DNA from: Vibrio gazogenes
Lineage (GTDB): Bacteria; Pseudomonadota; Gammaproteobacteria; Enterobacterales; Vibrionaceae
Length of the DNA: 64,000 nt
Direction: 5' to 3'
NCBI RefSeq assembly: GCF_002196515.1
Contig: NZ_CP018836.1
Span: 868,001-932,000 of the forward strand
Shown here: positions 40,909 through 49,606 of the stretch, piece by piece
Layout of the letters: each line of letters begins with the position of its first letter
How positions within the stretch are numbered: the first letter of the stretch is position 1
The notes under the pieces: model-generated
Databases searched by the model: none
Told to the model about the DNA's origin: nothing
What the model saw: only the letters and a program-made list of their open reading frames with translations
Position numbers and translations under genes: made by a program

Positions 40909-41799
40909 TCAATTGGCATCATTCCCCAGCCGCGCCTGACACAGCCGTTCCACCAGTGCTTGTAGTTTCTCCACTTCACTTTGTAAATAGGTCAGCTCTT
41001 CTAAGGTGATTTCATAATGCATTGAATAACGCGCATCGATATAGGCGCGTTGCAGACGGCGGAAACTGCGGCGGTGGAATTTATCGTCCATCGGGAAAAT
41101 GTCGGCAAACGCGAGATCCTGACCGGCACAGTATTTTTTCAGCTTTTCAATATTATGCGTTTTCGGCAGATAGTTGGTCAGCACCAGTAAGGTACAGGCA
41201 AACAAGCGTTCGACAGATTGGTGGAGCTGGAAAGCTGCGTTACTGAGCCATTTCTTATCAGATAAGGCCTGACTAAAGAAATGGAAAAACTGCTGTGCAC
41301 TTTCAAACCAATAATCATAATGCTTTTGCGCAATTTGATGCATTTCTGTTTCACTCAAATTACCCGGCTCGGCCAGCGCTCTTGGTATCGCGGCAAAGAT
41401 TTCTATCCCTTCCTGACGGATATCCTTAAAAAAGTAGTGACCTTGCCGCAGTTGTTCATTGACTTCCTGCCAAGTGTGAACAATCAAACCTAACGGCGCA
41501 CTTTTCACTTTACGGTCGATCTGTTCTTCTGCCCGACGCCAGATTAAATCTTCTTCCACCAGTGCGGGCTGATTCACAATCACCAAGATGTCATAGTCGC
41601 TGACATAACCATTCGGAATATCACTCACCCAACCGCCTTTGGCATGGCTACCGAACAGAATGATTTTCAGGATCTTGAACTCAGACTTACTCCCCTGCTT
41701 GTTGGCGATGAAATCATCCAACGTATCGCGCAGAATGGTCGAAATCAGCCCCAGCTCGTGCTGTTTTCGTTCAGGAAGGTGGTCGAGAGCAGTCCTCAT
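40909..41799 (-). CDS. MNT-HEPN protein, copy beside the PAAR effector
   Basis: Predicted 296-aa protein. Motifs are intact: ILFGSHAKGGWVSD and SDYDILVIVNQPALVEEDLI in the nucleotidyltransferase half and ARYSMHYEITLEELTYLQSE in the HEPN half. It is more diverged than the other copies (for example NANKQGSKSEF, TWQEVNEQLRQGHYFFKDIR) and carries its own variant segment SAQQFFHFFSQALSDKKWLS. It converges on the effector-immunity pair, so it is 3' of the immunity gene as in the CDI modules. The upstream 100 bp lack the shared leader of the CDI copies. Function unknown. Confidence 0.85.
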   Translation of the reverse strand: MRTALDHLPERKQHELGLISTILRDTLDDFIANKQGSKSEFKILKIILFGSHAKGGWVSDIPNGYVSDYDILVIVNQPALVEEDLIWRRAEEQIDRKVKSAPLGLIVHTWQEVNEQLRQGHYFFKDIRQEGIEIFAAIPRALAEPGNLSETEMHQIAQKHYDYWFESAQQFFHFFSQALSDKKWLSNAAFQLHQSVERLFACTLLVLTNYLPKTHNIEKLKKYCAGQDLAFADIFPMDDKFHRRSFRRLQRAYIDARYSMHYEITLEELTYLQSEVEKLQALVERLCQARLGNDAN

Positions 41800-42101
41800 A
41801 TTGAATGATTTTAACCAGTTAGCCGATAATGCCCCTAGTGTGGCGAGGTGCCGGACAAATGTCTATGCCTTTGTCCGGTGTTAACCGGAGTAACGATTTA
41901 AATCTGCGAGTCAGGACAAAATATGGTTGATGGTGGCGAGTTGGGGAATGGGTCAAAAAATAACAATACAACCGAGAGCGACAAACACCCTCAGAAATAA
42001 AAACGTGAATTAGCGCATATGCAAAAGGGTGGTCATTCATCACGTAATAAATAATAATAAAACGCATATCAAAAGACTGAACAGTAGGCTACCTAGGTTC
42101 C

Positions 42102-42500
42102 ATGAAAATTGAATGTCCTCATTGTCACACTGACAATAACATCGAGTTTGCCGAAAACATTACTTGTAAAAAGTGTGAAAAGAATTTTAAAGGCTTCAAA
42201 TTTAGCAAGCGCAAACTTGTGTCAGCGAGTACCGCTTTGCTCCTTGGTGCTGTTGGTGGATACAAGGTAAACACAGCTTTAGATAAAGAACGTTATCCAT
42301 TAGAAGTGGAATATGCCATTGTCGATACCTGTATTAACTCGTCAAAAAATATGGTGTCAGTAAGATGGTATGAAAGTAAGCGAGAACGATGTTTATGTGC
42401 GCTTGCCGAAACAGAAAAATCCGTTTTGTACTCCGATTATAAATCGGATCAAAAGCTATTCTTGAGTAACTTTAGGTTAAACGCCAAAGATTGCTCATAG
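42102..42500 (+). CDS. zinc-ribbon protein with one membrane helix
   Basis: Predicted 132-aa protein. The N-terminus is a zinc ribbon (CPHCHTDNNIEFAENITCKK then CEKNFKGF: CxxC and CxxC). One hydrophobic stretch follows (LVSASTALLLGAVGG), then a periplasmic-looking domain with several cysteines (CINSSKN, RCLCALAE, NAKDCS). It has the look of small membrane-anchored sensors, but no family is recognised. It is separated from the convergent 42541-42780 gene by a strong hairpin terminator. Confidence 0.6.
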   Translation: MKIECPHCHTDNNIEFAENITCKKCEKNFKGFKFSKRKLVSASTALLLGAVGGYKVNTALDKERYPLEVEYAIVDTCINSSKNMVSVRWYESKRERCLCALAETEKSVLYSDYKSDQKLFLSNFRLNAKDCS

Positions 42501-42504
42501 ATAC

Positions 42505-42538
42505 ATAATGAGAGGCAGCGATTGCTGCCTCTCATTAT
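42505..42538. terminator. Bidirectional terminator
   Basis: ATAATGAGAGGCAGC GATT GCTGCCTCTCATTAT is a perfect 15-bp stem between convergent genes. Confidence 0.85.
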
Positions 42539-42540
42539 GA

Positions 42541-42780
42541 CTAGCGTTTGGGTGTGTTACCACGACCTTTACCTGACGGATTGCCAGTTTTACTTGGATA
42601 GTTAGGATTTTCTTTGGTCATGTTTTGCGCTTTTGAATCTGGCTTTTGGTTATTAGCAGCAGCACGTTGGGCGCGAGCAGCGAATGAATCCTTATCTATT
42701 TGTCCACCATTTTGTTTTGCTTGATTCGCTTGAATACGAGCAGCGGCTTCTGGGGTCATTGGTGCTTTGTTTTTAGACAT
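42541..42780 (-). CDS. small SMP-like protein
   Basis: Predicted 79-aa protein rich in Ala, Asn, Lys and Gln. MTPEAAARIQANQAKQNGG and DSFAARAQRAAANNQKP match the seed-maturation-protein-like (SMP) signature found in short bacterial proteins of unknown role. The C-terminal half (NPNYPSKTGNPSGKGRGNTP) is basic and likely disordered. GGAAAA lies before the ATG. It is not obviously linked to its neighbours. Confidence 0.65.
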   Translation of the reverse strand: MSKNKAPMTPEAAARIQANQAKQNGGQIDKDSFAARAQRAAANNQKPDSKAQNMTKENPNYPSKTGNPSGKGRGNTPKR

Positions 42781-42855
42781 AATATTTTCCTTTTCGTTAA
42801 TTGAATGCTTGTCTCCGCTGAGACCATCGCATAGTAACTAATAAGGTAGGGACAA

Positions 42856-43221
42856 ATGGGGACAGCTCAAAAACAGAAACAAATTCGAACCATGTTGGAT
42901 GCGTTAGGTTGGAGTCATAAGCAACTCGCGGACATACTGTATGAGGAGCTTCAATGTCCTGAGTATGAAGATATGGACAACATTCCTCCCGAAGAAAAAC
43001 GCAAATTTCGTGAGATTATCAAGAAGCAGTTACAAAGAGAATCTACTCCAGAAAGTAGGCTTGAACAATATGTAAAAGTAATTTCTGAGCACCCAGATTT
43101 TATTGCATTAAGGCTAGATGTAGTGCTTCCAAAATATATTAACCATCGATGCTTAAGTGATAACTCGCTTGCAGAGTTAACAGACATATCCAGTTGGTTG
43201 GATGATGAGCATAGTCTTTAA
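42856..43221 (+). CDS. hypothetical protein with possible HTH start
   Basis: Predicted 121-aa protein. QKQIRTMLDALGWSHKQLAD resembles an XRE-like helix-turn-helix beginning, followed by an acidic region and helices; no family recognised. GGTAGGG lies seven bases before ATG, a good ribosome site. It diverges from the SMP-like gene and precedes a small gene on the same strand. A regulatory role is possible. Confidence 0.5.
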   Translation: MGTAQKQKQIRTMLDALGWSHKQLADILYEELQCPEYEDMDNIPPEEKRKFREIIKKQLQRESTPESRLEQYVKVISEHPDFIALRLDVVLPKYINHRCLSDNSLAELTDISSWLDDEHSL

Positions 43222-43297
43222 AAAACGGATATGTTTTATCTGGATAATATGATTTAGCACTTTATTTATAGCTTTTGTTAATTAACGGGAACATAGA

Positions 43298-43504
43298 ATG
43301 TACAAAGGACATTGGTATGATGTTGTGGGCAAGGAGAGAACAGATCTCAGAGCTATGAGTCTCGATTTCAGCTCTCTTAAGTTGGCTATAGATGAAGTAA
43401 TGAACGTATTACCTGATACTCGGTTAATCGTTATGAACGAGAGGTTAGATTGGGGTTTAATATCTATTGAAGAAACAAAGCGAATGTTAATCTGTAGGGA
43501 CTAG
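43298..43504 (+). CDS. small hypothetical protein
   Basis: Predicted 68-aa protein (MYKGHWYDVVGKERTDLRAM...), no known family and no membrane helix. The GGGAAC before ATG is a plausible ribosome site. It follows 42856-43221 by 77 bp on the same strand. Too short for a functional call. Confidence 0.4.
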   Translation: MYKGHWYDVVGKERTDLRAMSLDFSSLKLAIDEVMNVLPDTRLIVMNERLDWGLISIEETKRMLICRD

Positions 43505-43613
43505 ATAGTTATCAAGACAATCTAGCTAAAACGATCTTTGTTGCTTTCCTCACTGTTTTCTTTATAAGCATCTGGTATCATAATAATTTAATGATACTAA
43601 AGAGGAAATTTAC

Positions 43614-43895
43614 ATGACGTGCAGTTGTTGTAATAAAAGTTTGAACATAGGGATGATACATAAGAAAGATCCCCATACAGGCCAAAATTTTAAGTCCTGT
43701 CCTCATTGTTCTGATGCAAATGGCGTGGAGCACGTTTTCCATCCATATCCATCGTCCTTTGGTAAAACACCTGCTAGAGTGACCGCCCGAAACCCTGAAG
43801 GATACCAAAGCTACTGTATAGATTGTCGTCGACTAGATAGGGGTATGCAATCTGAAACCTATATGAATGGTAAAACGTGCAGTAGTCTTGTATAG
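43614..43895 (+). CDS. Cys-rich zinc-finger-like protein before a methyltransferase
   Basis: Predicted 93-aa protein. CSCCNKSL, CPHCSDANGVEHVFHP and YCIDCRR give three CxxC-type pairs. The segment RNPEGYQSYCIDCRRLDRGM resembles the N-terminal zinc fingers of some phage HNH endonucleases, but the HNH catalytic part is absent. GAGG lies before ATG. It ends 8 bp before the preferred methyltransferase start (43903), so it may be a partner: a specificity, accessory or truncated restriction factor. Confidence 0.55.
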   Translation: MTCSCCNKSLNIGMIHKKDPHTGQNFKSCPHCSDANGVEHVFHPYPSSFGKTPARVTARNPEGYQSYCIDCRRLDRGMQSETYMNGKTCSSLV

Positions 43896-43902
43896 AAATC
43901 TG

Positions 43903-44565
43903 ATGAATTTATTCCAAAATGATGCAGTTAAATGGTTGTCAACGCTCGATACAGCGAGCGTTGATCTATTAATAACCGATCCCCCTTATGAATCTTTAGA
44001 AAAACACCGAAAAATTGGTACAACAACTCGACTTAAGGTTAGTAAGTCGTCAAGCAACCAATGGTTTGAGATATTCCCTAACGATAGGTTTGAAGAGTTA
44101 CTTAGTGAGATCTATCGTGTGCTTAAAAACCACTCTCATTTTTACCTTTTCTGTGACCAAGAAACTATGTTTGCCATTAAGCCGATTGCGGAAAAAGTCG
44201 GATTCAAATTTTGGAAACCGATCATCTGGGACAAGGTTAGTATTGGTATGGGCTATCATTACCGCGCTCGACATGAGTACATATTATTTTTTGAAAAGGG
44301 TAAGAGAAAACTCAATGATTTAGGAGTACCCGATATATTAACCCATAAGCGGGTATATAGAGGATATCCAACTGAAAAACCAGTAGACCTTCTTGAAGTT
44401 CTCATAGCTCAGAGTAGTCGAGAAGGAGAAATGGTAGTTGACCCATTTTTTGGTTCAGGTTCAACCTTAGTTGCGGCTAAAAATTTGAAAAGACAATTTA
44501 AAGGGAATGATCTTTCTCCCTCAGCTCATGGACATCTTCGCCAACGTACTGACTTTGAGACCTAA
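43903..44565 (+). CDS. DNA methyltransferase, DPPY-type, orphan
   Basis: Predicted 220-aa amino-methyltransferase. VDLLITDPPYESLEKHRKIG holds catalytic motif IV (DPPY), TEKPVDLLEVLI and VVDPFFGSGSTLVAAKNLKR hold the S-adenosylmethionine-binding motifs. DPPY precedes FGSGST, the beta-class order. It modifies the exocyclic amino group of adenine or cytosine. The start MNLFQNDAVKW at 43903 is preferred over 43867, which would overlap the previous gene by 29 bp. No matching restriction enzyme is visible, so an orphan or phage-type enzyme is likely. Confidence 0.85.
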   Translation: MNLFQNDAVKWLSTLDTASVDLLITDPPYESLEKHRKIGTTTRLKVSKSSSNQWFEIFPNDRFEELLSEIYRVLKNHSHFYLFCDQETMFAIKPIAEKVGFKFWKPIIWDKVSIGMGYHYRARHEYILFFEKGKRKLNDLGVPDILTHKRVYRGYPTEKPVDLLEVLIAQSSREGEMVVDPFFGSGSTLVAAKNLKRQFKGNDLSPSAHGHLRQRTDFET

Positions 44566-44638
44566 AGGCTGACTAGATAGAATGGCAGAATTATATTTAT
44601 TATCTTTTAGGCTCCACTTAAAAAATTAGTTCTTCCGC

Positions 44639-45370
44639 CTAATCCAACTTCGCCTGAAATTTCCCCGGTGTTTCACCGAAACGCTGACGGAACACCTCAA
44701 TATAGGCGCTGACGTTGTGATAGCCGCTCCGCTCGGCAACATCGCTGATCGGTAAACCCGCCAGCAGCCACTTCAACGAGATGACAATCTTGGACTGTTG
44801 ACGCCATTGGCTAAAGGTAAGCCCTGTTTGTTGCGTAAAGATACGGCTCAGCGTACGGACACTCATTCCCGCCCGAGTTGCCAATTGTGTTTGCGTTAAA
44901 TCGGTGGCAGGGCAATGAAGCAGTTCATCAGCGATATGACGGGCACGCCGGTCTGACGGTAATGGCAAGCCAATCGGCAGCATATTCAGCATCGTGATTT
45001 CATGACCGAGTAATGCCACCAAATGCGAAATATAACTCGGTGAATAATCATCACTATCATTTAAGCAAGTGGCCCTTTGCATCAGAGCACTCAGAAAAGC
45101 GTTCACCCCGTAAATTCCCGGAGATTGGGGAAATGCAACCCCATCAGCATTATCCAAATACAGCATATACCCTTGCACCGAGGCTAATATCTTTGCCTTG
45201 TGGGCACAATTTTCGGGGATCCACCCCACGGAACCGGGCGTTATCGGCCATTGGGCAAAGCTGGTTTCAATGATAATAATACCGCGTTGTAACCAATAGA
45301 GCTGACCGGCTTGGTGCGCATGCCAAGGTGTCTCATGCATTTGCACATGATTGAGCGTTTTTACATCCAT
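44639..45370 (-). CDS. AraC-family regulator
   Basis: Predicted 243-aa protein with an N-terminal cupin (HETPWHAHQAGQLYWLQRGI, VGWIPENCAHKAKI) and a C-terminal AraC domain (TRAGMSVRTLSRIFTQQTGL, ERSGYHNVSAYIEVFRQRFG, ETPGKFQAKLD). The start at 45370 (MDVKTLNHVQ) is preferred; the frame reaches 45388. It is divergent from the SnoaL-like gene at 45488, a probable target. Same architecture as the regulators at 32095 and 38148. Confidence 0.85.
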   Translation of the reverse strand: MDVKTLNHVQMHETPWHAHQAGQLYWLQRGIIIIETSFAQWPITPGSVGWIPENCAHKAKILASVQGYMLYLDNADGVAFPQSPGIYGVNAFLSALMQRATCLNDSDDYSPSYISHLVALLGHEITMLNMLPIGLPLPSDRRARHIADELLHCPATDLTQTQLATRAGMSVRTLSRIFTQQTGLTFSQWRQQSKIVISLKWLLAGLPISDVAERSGYHNVSAYIEVFRQRFGETPGKFQAKLD

Positions 45371-45487
45371 CTCTTTTGATCCCCACACAATGACCGGTTA
45401 GCCGTATAATATGGCAAAGTAACGATAATCATACAAATAACGATGCATGTATAGTGTCTTGACCAACCAGCACAGAGGTCAATATCG

Positions 45488-45877
45488 ATGCACATTTGTC
45501 AATTTGTTGTTCATGCTTTAGCAGAGGTCATCACGAGCCCAACACATGAAGAAAGCGTCATTAGAAAATATTTTTCTCCGAATTATCATCAGGTTGTGAA
45601 TGGCCAACATCTGGATTTCAACCACTTTCTTCACCATATGGCATTACTCAAACAAGAAGCGCAGCATATCGCTCTCACTCTGATTGCTGCCGCTTCAGAA
45701 GGCGATACGGTTTTGACTCACCATCAGGTGAGTGCTGAAAAAGTGGATGGTACGACGGTGTCATTTGACGTGATGGCACACTTTACCGTCACTGGTGGTC
45801 AGATCATTCGCTGCGAGGAATTAACCCGCATGCTCAAAGGTGCCGAGAGTGATCAGGACTTAAGTTGCAGACATTGA
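45488..45877 (+). CDS. SnoaL-like (NTF2-fold) protein
   Basis: Predicted 129-aa protein. SVIRKYFSPNYHQVVNGQHL, a helix and a C-terminal sheet (VSFDVMAHFTVTGGQIIRCE) match the NTF2-like SnoaL fold, which includes small hydrolases, cyclases and ligand-binding proteins. No catalytic residues can be assigned. It is divergent from the AraC regulator with ~115 bp between, so it is probably its target. A terminator follows. Confidence 0.75.
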   Translation: MHICQFVVHALAEVITSPTHEESVIRKYFSPNYHQVVNGQHLDFNHFLHHMALLKQEAQHIALTLIAAASEGDTVLTHHQVSAEKVDGTTVSFDVMAHFTVTGGQIIRCEELTRMLKGAESDQDLSCRH

Positions 45878-45901
45878 TTCGTCGTCAGTCAAATAAATGA
45901 A

Positions 45902-45922
45902 AAGGGAGCCATTTCGCTCCCT
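45902..45922 (+). terminator. Rho-independent terminator
   Basis: AAGGGAGC CATTTC GCTCCCTT with a T-rich tail (CTCTTTT), 25 bp after the SnoaL-like gene. Confidence 0.8.
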
Positions 45923-45925
45923 TCT

Positions 45926-45992
45926 CTTTTATCTCCTGCACCCATTAACATGATCAGGGTTCTGTGGGGATCACCCAGCGTTTTTACGCTGC
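45926..45992 (-). ncRNA. TPP-riboswitch-like remnant
   Basis: On the minus strand, GCTGGGTGATC, GAACCCTGATCATGTTAAT and GGGTGCAGGAGAT echo the thi-box order CTGAGA...GAACCTGATC...GTTAAT...GCGTAGGGA. Two core positions are changed and no same-strand gene follows. It is immediately downstream of the SLC13 gene stop. Probably a decayed or chance match. Confidence 0.25.
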
Positions 45993-45993
45993 C

Positions 45994-47379
45994 CTACCAG
46001 AAGTACACCGCGATCAGGGTGAGCAGAATAATACAGGCAATATTCAAATAAATACCGGCCCGCATCATCTCCGACTGCTTGATATGACCTGAGGCAAACA
46101 CAATGGCGTTGGGTGGTGTGGCAACCGGTAGCATGAATGCACAGGATGCAGCGACCGCGATTAATACCGAGAGCAATACGGGTGAAATACCAAACGCTTC
46201 AGCGACACTGGCAAAGACCGGAATCAATAACGCTGCACTGGCGGTATTACTGGCAAACTCCGTCAGAAAGACCACAAATGTCGCGATGATGACCACGATC
46301 CAGAGGATCCCGAGCGTTGAAATCATGCTACTCAATTCATGGGCAATGAAGACACTGGTTCCGGTCTGCTTGAGGACATTACTGAGGCAAATACCGCCAC
46401 CGAACAGCAATAACACCCCCCAGTCTGCGGTTTTTTCAATTTCTTTCCAGTGTACCACCCGGGCGAAACTCACCAGAATAATCGCACTAAGTGCGATGAT
46501 GGTATCAAATGATTTGAATCCGCCCAGCATGGCGTTGATTGGTTTACTGAATATCCAGAAAAACACCACCAGCGCAAAAATACCGAGCGTCACAACCTTG
46601 CCTTTATCCCAATTCACCGGTTCATGGTTCAGTTCAAAATGACCGGACAAATCAGGCTTAAGCAACAGATAGAGAATCCCAATCATTACCGGCAGCATCA
46701 CCACTGTCGTTGGTAAGCCAAATTTCATCCAGTCGGTAAAGGTTAACCCGACTTGGGCGGCGGCTATCGCATTCGGTGGGCTACCGACGACAGTCGCAAT
46801 CCCGCCGATACTGGCACTATATGCAATCCCTAATAAGACGAATACATAAGTCTTGTGGCCTTTGTCTGCATCGACTTTACTCAGGATACCCAGCACCAAT
46901 GGCAACATCATCGCAGTTGTCGCGGTATTACTAATCCACATCGAGATGACCGCAGTGACGATAAACAGCATGAAAACCGCAACACTCATTCTGCCTTTCG
47001 CCATCAAGAGCACCTTATCGGCAACCACTTTATCCAACCCTTGCTGGTGCATGGCTGCGGCTAACGCAAAGCCCCCCAGAAACAGATAAATAATCGGGTT
47101 GGAAAAGTAGCTCAGCGCGGTGGTGGTATCAAAAACACCGAACAATACCGAGAGCACCGGCACCAGAACAGCAGTCACCGTCACATGGAGCGCTTCGGTT
47201 AACCACAGCACAGCGATGAAGGCCAGCAGGCTAATCCCCAACACCACATCAGGTTGAAACGGTAAGTTAAAATAAAGCAACAGAAACAGCACGATATCGG
47301 CCAAGATAATGATACTATTACGGTTTAGAAACCATTCTCGGGTGTTTACGGGGAGAGGGACATTATCGTTTTTATTCAT
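45994..47379 (-). CDS. SLC13/DASS-family dicarboxylate or anion-sodium symporter
   Basis: Predicted 461-aa inner-membrane carrier with ~11 helices. The two SNT sodium/substrate motifs are present: WISNTATTAMMLP and FASNTASAALLIP. SPPNAIAAA and TPPNAIVFASG are the matching PN motifs. Architecture is that of Vibrio VcINDY, which imports C4-dicarboxylates with sodium. AAGGAAG precedes the ATG at 47379. It stands alone, divergent from the AEC carrier at 47665. Confidence 0.88.
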   Translation of the reverse strand: MNKNDNVPLPVNTREWFLNRNSIIILADIVLFLLLYFNLPFQPDVVLGISLLAFIAVLWLTEALHVTVTAVLVPVLSVLFGVFDTTTALSYFSNPIIYLFLGGFALAAAMHQQGLDKVVADKVLLMAKGRMSVAVFMLFIVTAVISMWISNTATTAMMLPLVLGILSKVDADKGHKTYVFVLLGIAYSASIGGIATVVGSPPNAIAAAQVGLTFTDWMKFGLPTTVVMLPVMIGILYLLLKPDLSGHFELNHEPVNWDKGKVVTLGIFALVVFFWIFSKPINAMLGGFKSFDTIIALSAIILVSFARVVHWKEIEKTADWGVLLLFGGGICLSNVLKQTGTSVFIAHELSSMISTLGILWIVVIIATFVVFLTEFASNTASAALLIPVFASVAEAFGISPVLLSVLIAVAASCAFMLPVATPPNAIVFASGHIKQSEMMRAGIYLNIACIILLTLIAVYFW

Positions 47380-47664
47380 TAGACTTCCTTTTATTTGGGC
47401 TATGTTGAACCTCAACAATCCGGACGGAAAAGATCAGTGAGATGACCATCCATGACAAGCGGTTGTGAGTTTATTATTGAATCAATTGCGCAATAAGCAA
47501 CATAAACAATTAATGACATAAGACATACCTTGGTTCTGTTACGCGAGTCAATAAAAGCAGTTATCCCCGTAAAAATGATAATAATTTGATTCATTGGTTA
47601 GTACTTTAGTGATCATGATGCAGAGATGAATCAATCATCGCTTTGCATACCAATCAGGAACGTT

Positions 47665-48621
47665 ATGGATTTACTACTACAACAACTGCAATTTTCACTG
47701 TCGGTTACCGGCCCGATCTGTCTGATGCTCTTTTTAGGGATTTACTTTCGTCGCAGCCAGCTTATCGATGACCATTTTATTGAAATCGCATCGCGCCTTG
47801 TATTTAAAGCCACGCTCCCGACGCTACTCTTTCTGAGTATTGTCAATTCCCCGCATGATGTGACCAGCGGTGGCTCATTGGTTCTCTATGGCGTCATCTC
47901 TAACTTTGCTTTTTTCCTGTTGATCACACTGGTGGTCAAATATTATTTCAAGCGCGAGGCCGATCAAGGGGTGATTATTCAAGGCGCTTTTCGCGGCAAC
48001 AGCGGCATTATCGGGCTGGCTTTGATTGCCAATGCATACGGATCTGACGGTTTGGCACAGGCCGCACTGTATGTGGCAGCGATCACGCTGCTCTTTAACG
48101 TGCAGGCGGTTATCACGCTCACCCCAAAAGGCAGCCAGTCAGGGATGAAGGTTCTGGTGATGGTGGGCAAAACCCTGACCAAGAACCCGCTGATCATCTC
48201 GATATTATTGGGGCTCGGCTTCTCTCAACTCAATCTGACCCTGCCGGATGTTGCCAGCACAGCCGGACAATATTTCGCCAACATGACGCTACCATTGGCA
48301 CTGATTTGCGGTGGTGGCTCGCTGGATATCCGTCAACTCAATCATGATAAAGCACCTGCCTGGTCAGCGACCGCGTTCAAACTACTCGCCTGCCCGATTC
48401 TGATCACCTTCGGTGCGTGGCTCTGGGGGTTCCAAGGTGCAGAGCTAGGGATTATCTATTTATGCAGTTCCGCACCGTCCGCTGCTGCCAGCTATGTGAT
48501 GGCACGCGCAATGGGCGGTAATGCGACTCTGGCCGCCAACATCATTGTACTGACCACGTTATTGTCGCTGTTAACCACCACGCTTGGTGTGTTTGTATTG
48601 TCATCACTGGCGCTGATCTAA
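47665..48621 (+). CDS. AEC (auxin efflux carrier) family transporter
   Basis: Predicted 318-aa protein with ~10 hydrophobic helices: VTGPICLMLFLGIYFRRSQL, FKATLPTLLFLSIV, FRGNSGIIGLALIANAYGSD and LICGGGSLDIRQL. It matches the AEC family (includes YwkB- and MdcF-like carriers) that move organic acids or amino-acid derivatives. AGGAACG precedes the ATG at 47665; an earlier ATG at 47626 is possible. A perfect hairpin terminator follows. Substrate unknown. Confidence 0.85.
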   Translation: MDLLLQQLQFSLSVTGPICLMLFLGIYFRRSQLIDDHFIEIASRLVFKATLPTLLFLSIVNSPHDVTSGGSLVLYGVISNFAFFLLITLVVKYYFKREADQGVIIQGAFRGNSGIIGLALIANAYGSDGLAQAALYVAAITLLFNVQAVITLTPKGSQSGMKVLVMVGKTLTKNPLIISILLGLGFSQLNLTLPDVASTAGQYFANMTLPLALICGGGSLDIRQLNHDKAPAWSATAFKLLACPILITFGAWLWGFQGAELGIIYLCSSAPSAAASYVMARAMGGNATLAANIIVLTTLLSLLTTTLGVFVLSSLALI

Positions 48622-48647
48622 TCGGCAAAGTGAAGCGAACCGACAAA

Positions 48648-48671
48648 CAGGCAGTCTGCACAGACTGCCTG
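48648..48671. terminator. Bidirectional hairpin terminator
   Basis: CAGGCAGTCTG CA CAGACTGCCTG, an 11-bp perfect stem between convergent genes. Confidence 0.8.
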
Positions 48672-48693
48672 AATCGTATTTGGTGGTTACAGA

Positions 48694-49602
48694 TTACAAC
48701 AAGTTTGCCGGAGAATACTGATCGGTTAAAGGCCGGGCGGAACGATCCCAGTCCACCTTGGTGGACATCAATGACGGGAATCGTTCGATCATGACATCAT
48801 AAGGGGCTAACGACTTTGCTAATGGCTTCGCACGCTCTCGCATCACTTGCGGGGAGGGCAGCGGCTGTTTGCCATTACCGACAATGATAATCCGGTTACC
48901 GTAGTTTTGTTCCTGTTTCATTTTAAAATTAAAGAACGGGCCAAACACCTGACGATAAGTCTCGGATTCATGCGCATAAAGCTGACTGGACGACCAAGTG
49001 TTTGCTACCAACACCCCATCCTCAGTCATCAGTCGTTGCACTTCTTGTAAATATTCCCGAGTCATTAAATGCTCCGGAATATAGTCACCGGTAAACGCAT
49101 CGAGAATAATAAAGTCATATTTTTTCTTGCGGAGAATGGCACGTTTGACAAACACACGCCCATCCGCAACGGCTACCGAGGTGTGCGGCGTTTCTTTAAA
49201 GTGAAAATAATCCCGCGCTACTTTCACGACCCCCGGATCTAGCTCCACCACATCCAATTCAGCATCTGGGTAGAGCTGGGTTAACACATTCGGAATCGAA
49301 GCCCCTCCCAGCCCAATCAGCAGTATCCGCTGCGGATGAGGATTCATGAGTAACCCGCCCATAACCATCTGACTGTATGAATACACCAGCCGGTGATCGT
49401 GCTCGTCTTGATACTGACAAGTCTGCACACTGTCGCCTTTCACTAACGCAAAAACCAGACAACGCAAGCCATTTTTCTCAACCACCGCAATATCGCGATA
49501 AAGCGACTTCTGGGTATAAATCACATCACTCTGAGCAGAAAAGCCAGTCACGAATAACAACACAGGCAGCCAGATACGTACCGATAGCATCTTCTTCAAC
49601 AT
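48694..49602 (-). CDS. spermidine-synthase-like methyltransferase-fold protein
   Basis: Predicted 302-aa protein with an N-terminal signal-like helix (VRIWLPVLLFVTGFSAQS), then a spermidine/spermine synthase-like Rossmann domain: ILLIGLGGASIPNVLTQLYP, DVVELDPGVVKVARDYF and FIILDAFTGDYIPEHLM. The polyamine-binding YHE/gatekeeper set is incomplete, so synthase activity is unproven. GAGG precedes the ATG at 49602. It starts 4 bp after the stop of the membrane gene 49607-50233. In other bacteria the two parts are fused, so they likely form one complex with the soluble part outside the inner membrane or membrane-attached. Confidence 0.75.
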   Translation of the reverse strand: MLKKMLSVRIWLPVLLFVTGFSAQSDVIYTQKSLYRDIAVVEKNGLRCLVFALVKGDSVQTCQYQDEHDHRLVYSYSQMVMGGLLMNPHPQRILLIGLGGASIPNVLTQLYPDAELDVVELDPGVVKVARDYFHFKETPHTSVAVADGRVFVKRAILRKKKYDFIILDAFTGDYIPEHLMTREYLQEVQRLMTEDGVLVANTWSSSQLYAHESETYRQVFGPFFNFKMKQEQNYGNRIIIVGNGKQPLPSPQVMRERAKPLAKSLAPYDVMIERFPSLMSTKVDWDRSARPLTDQYSPANLL

Positions 49603-49606
49603 CACT

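Noticed and set aside
45994..47418. Longer start of the SLC13 gene at 47418
   Set aside because: A strong AAGGAAG site precedes the ATG at 47379 and the extra residues are not family-like.
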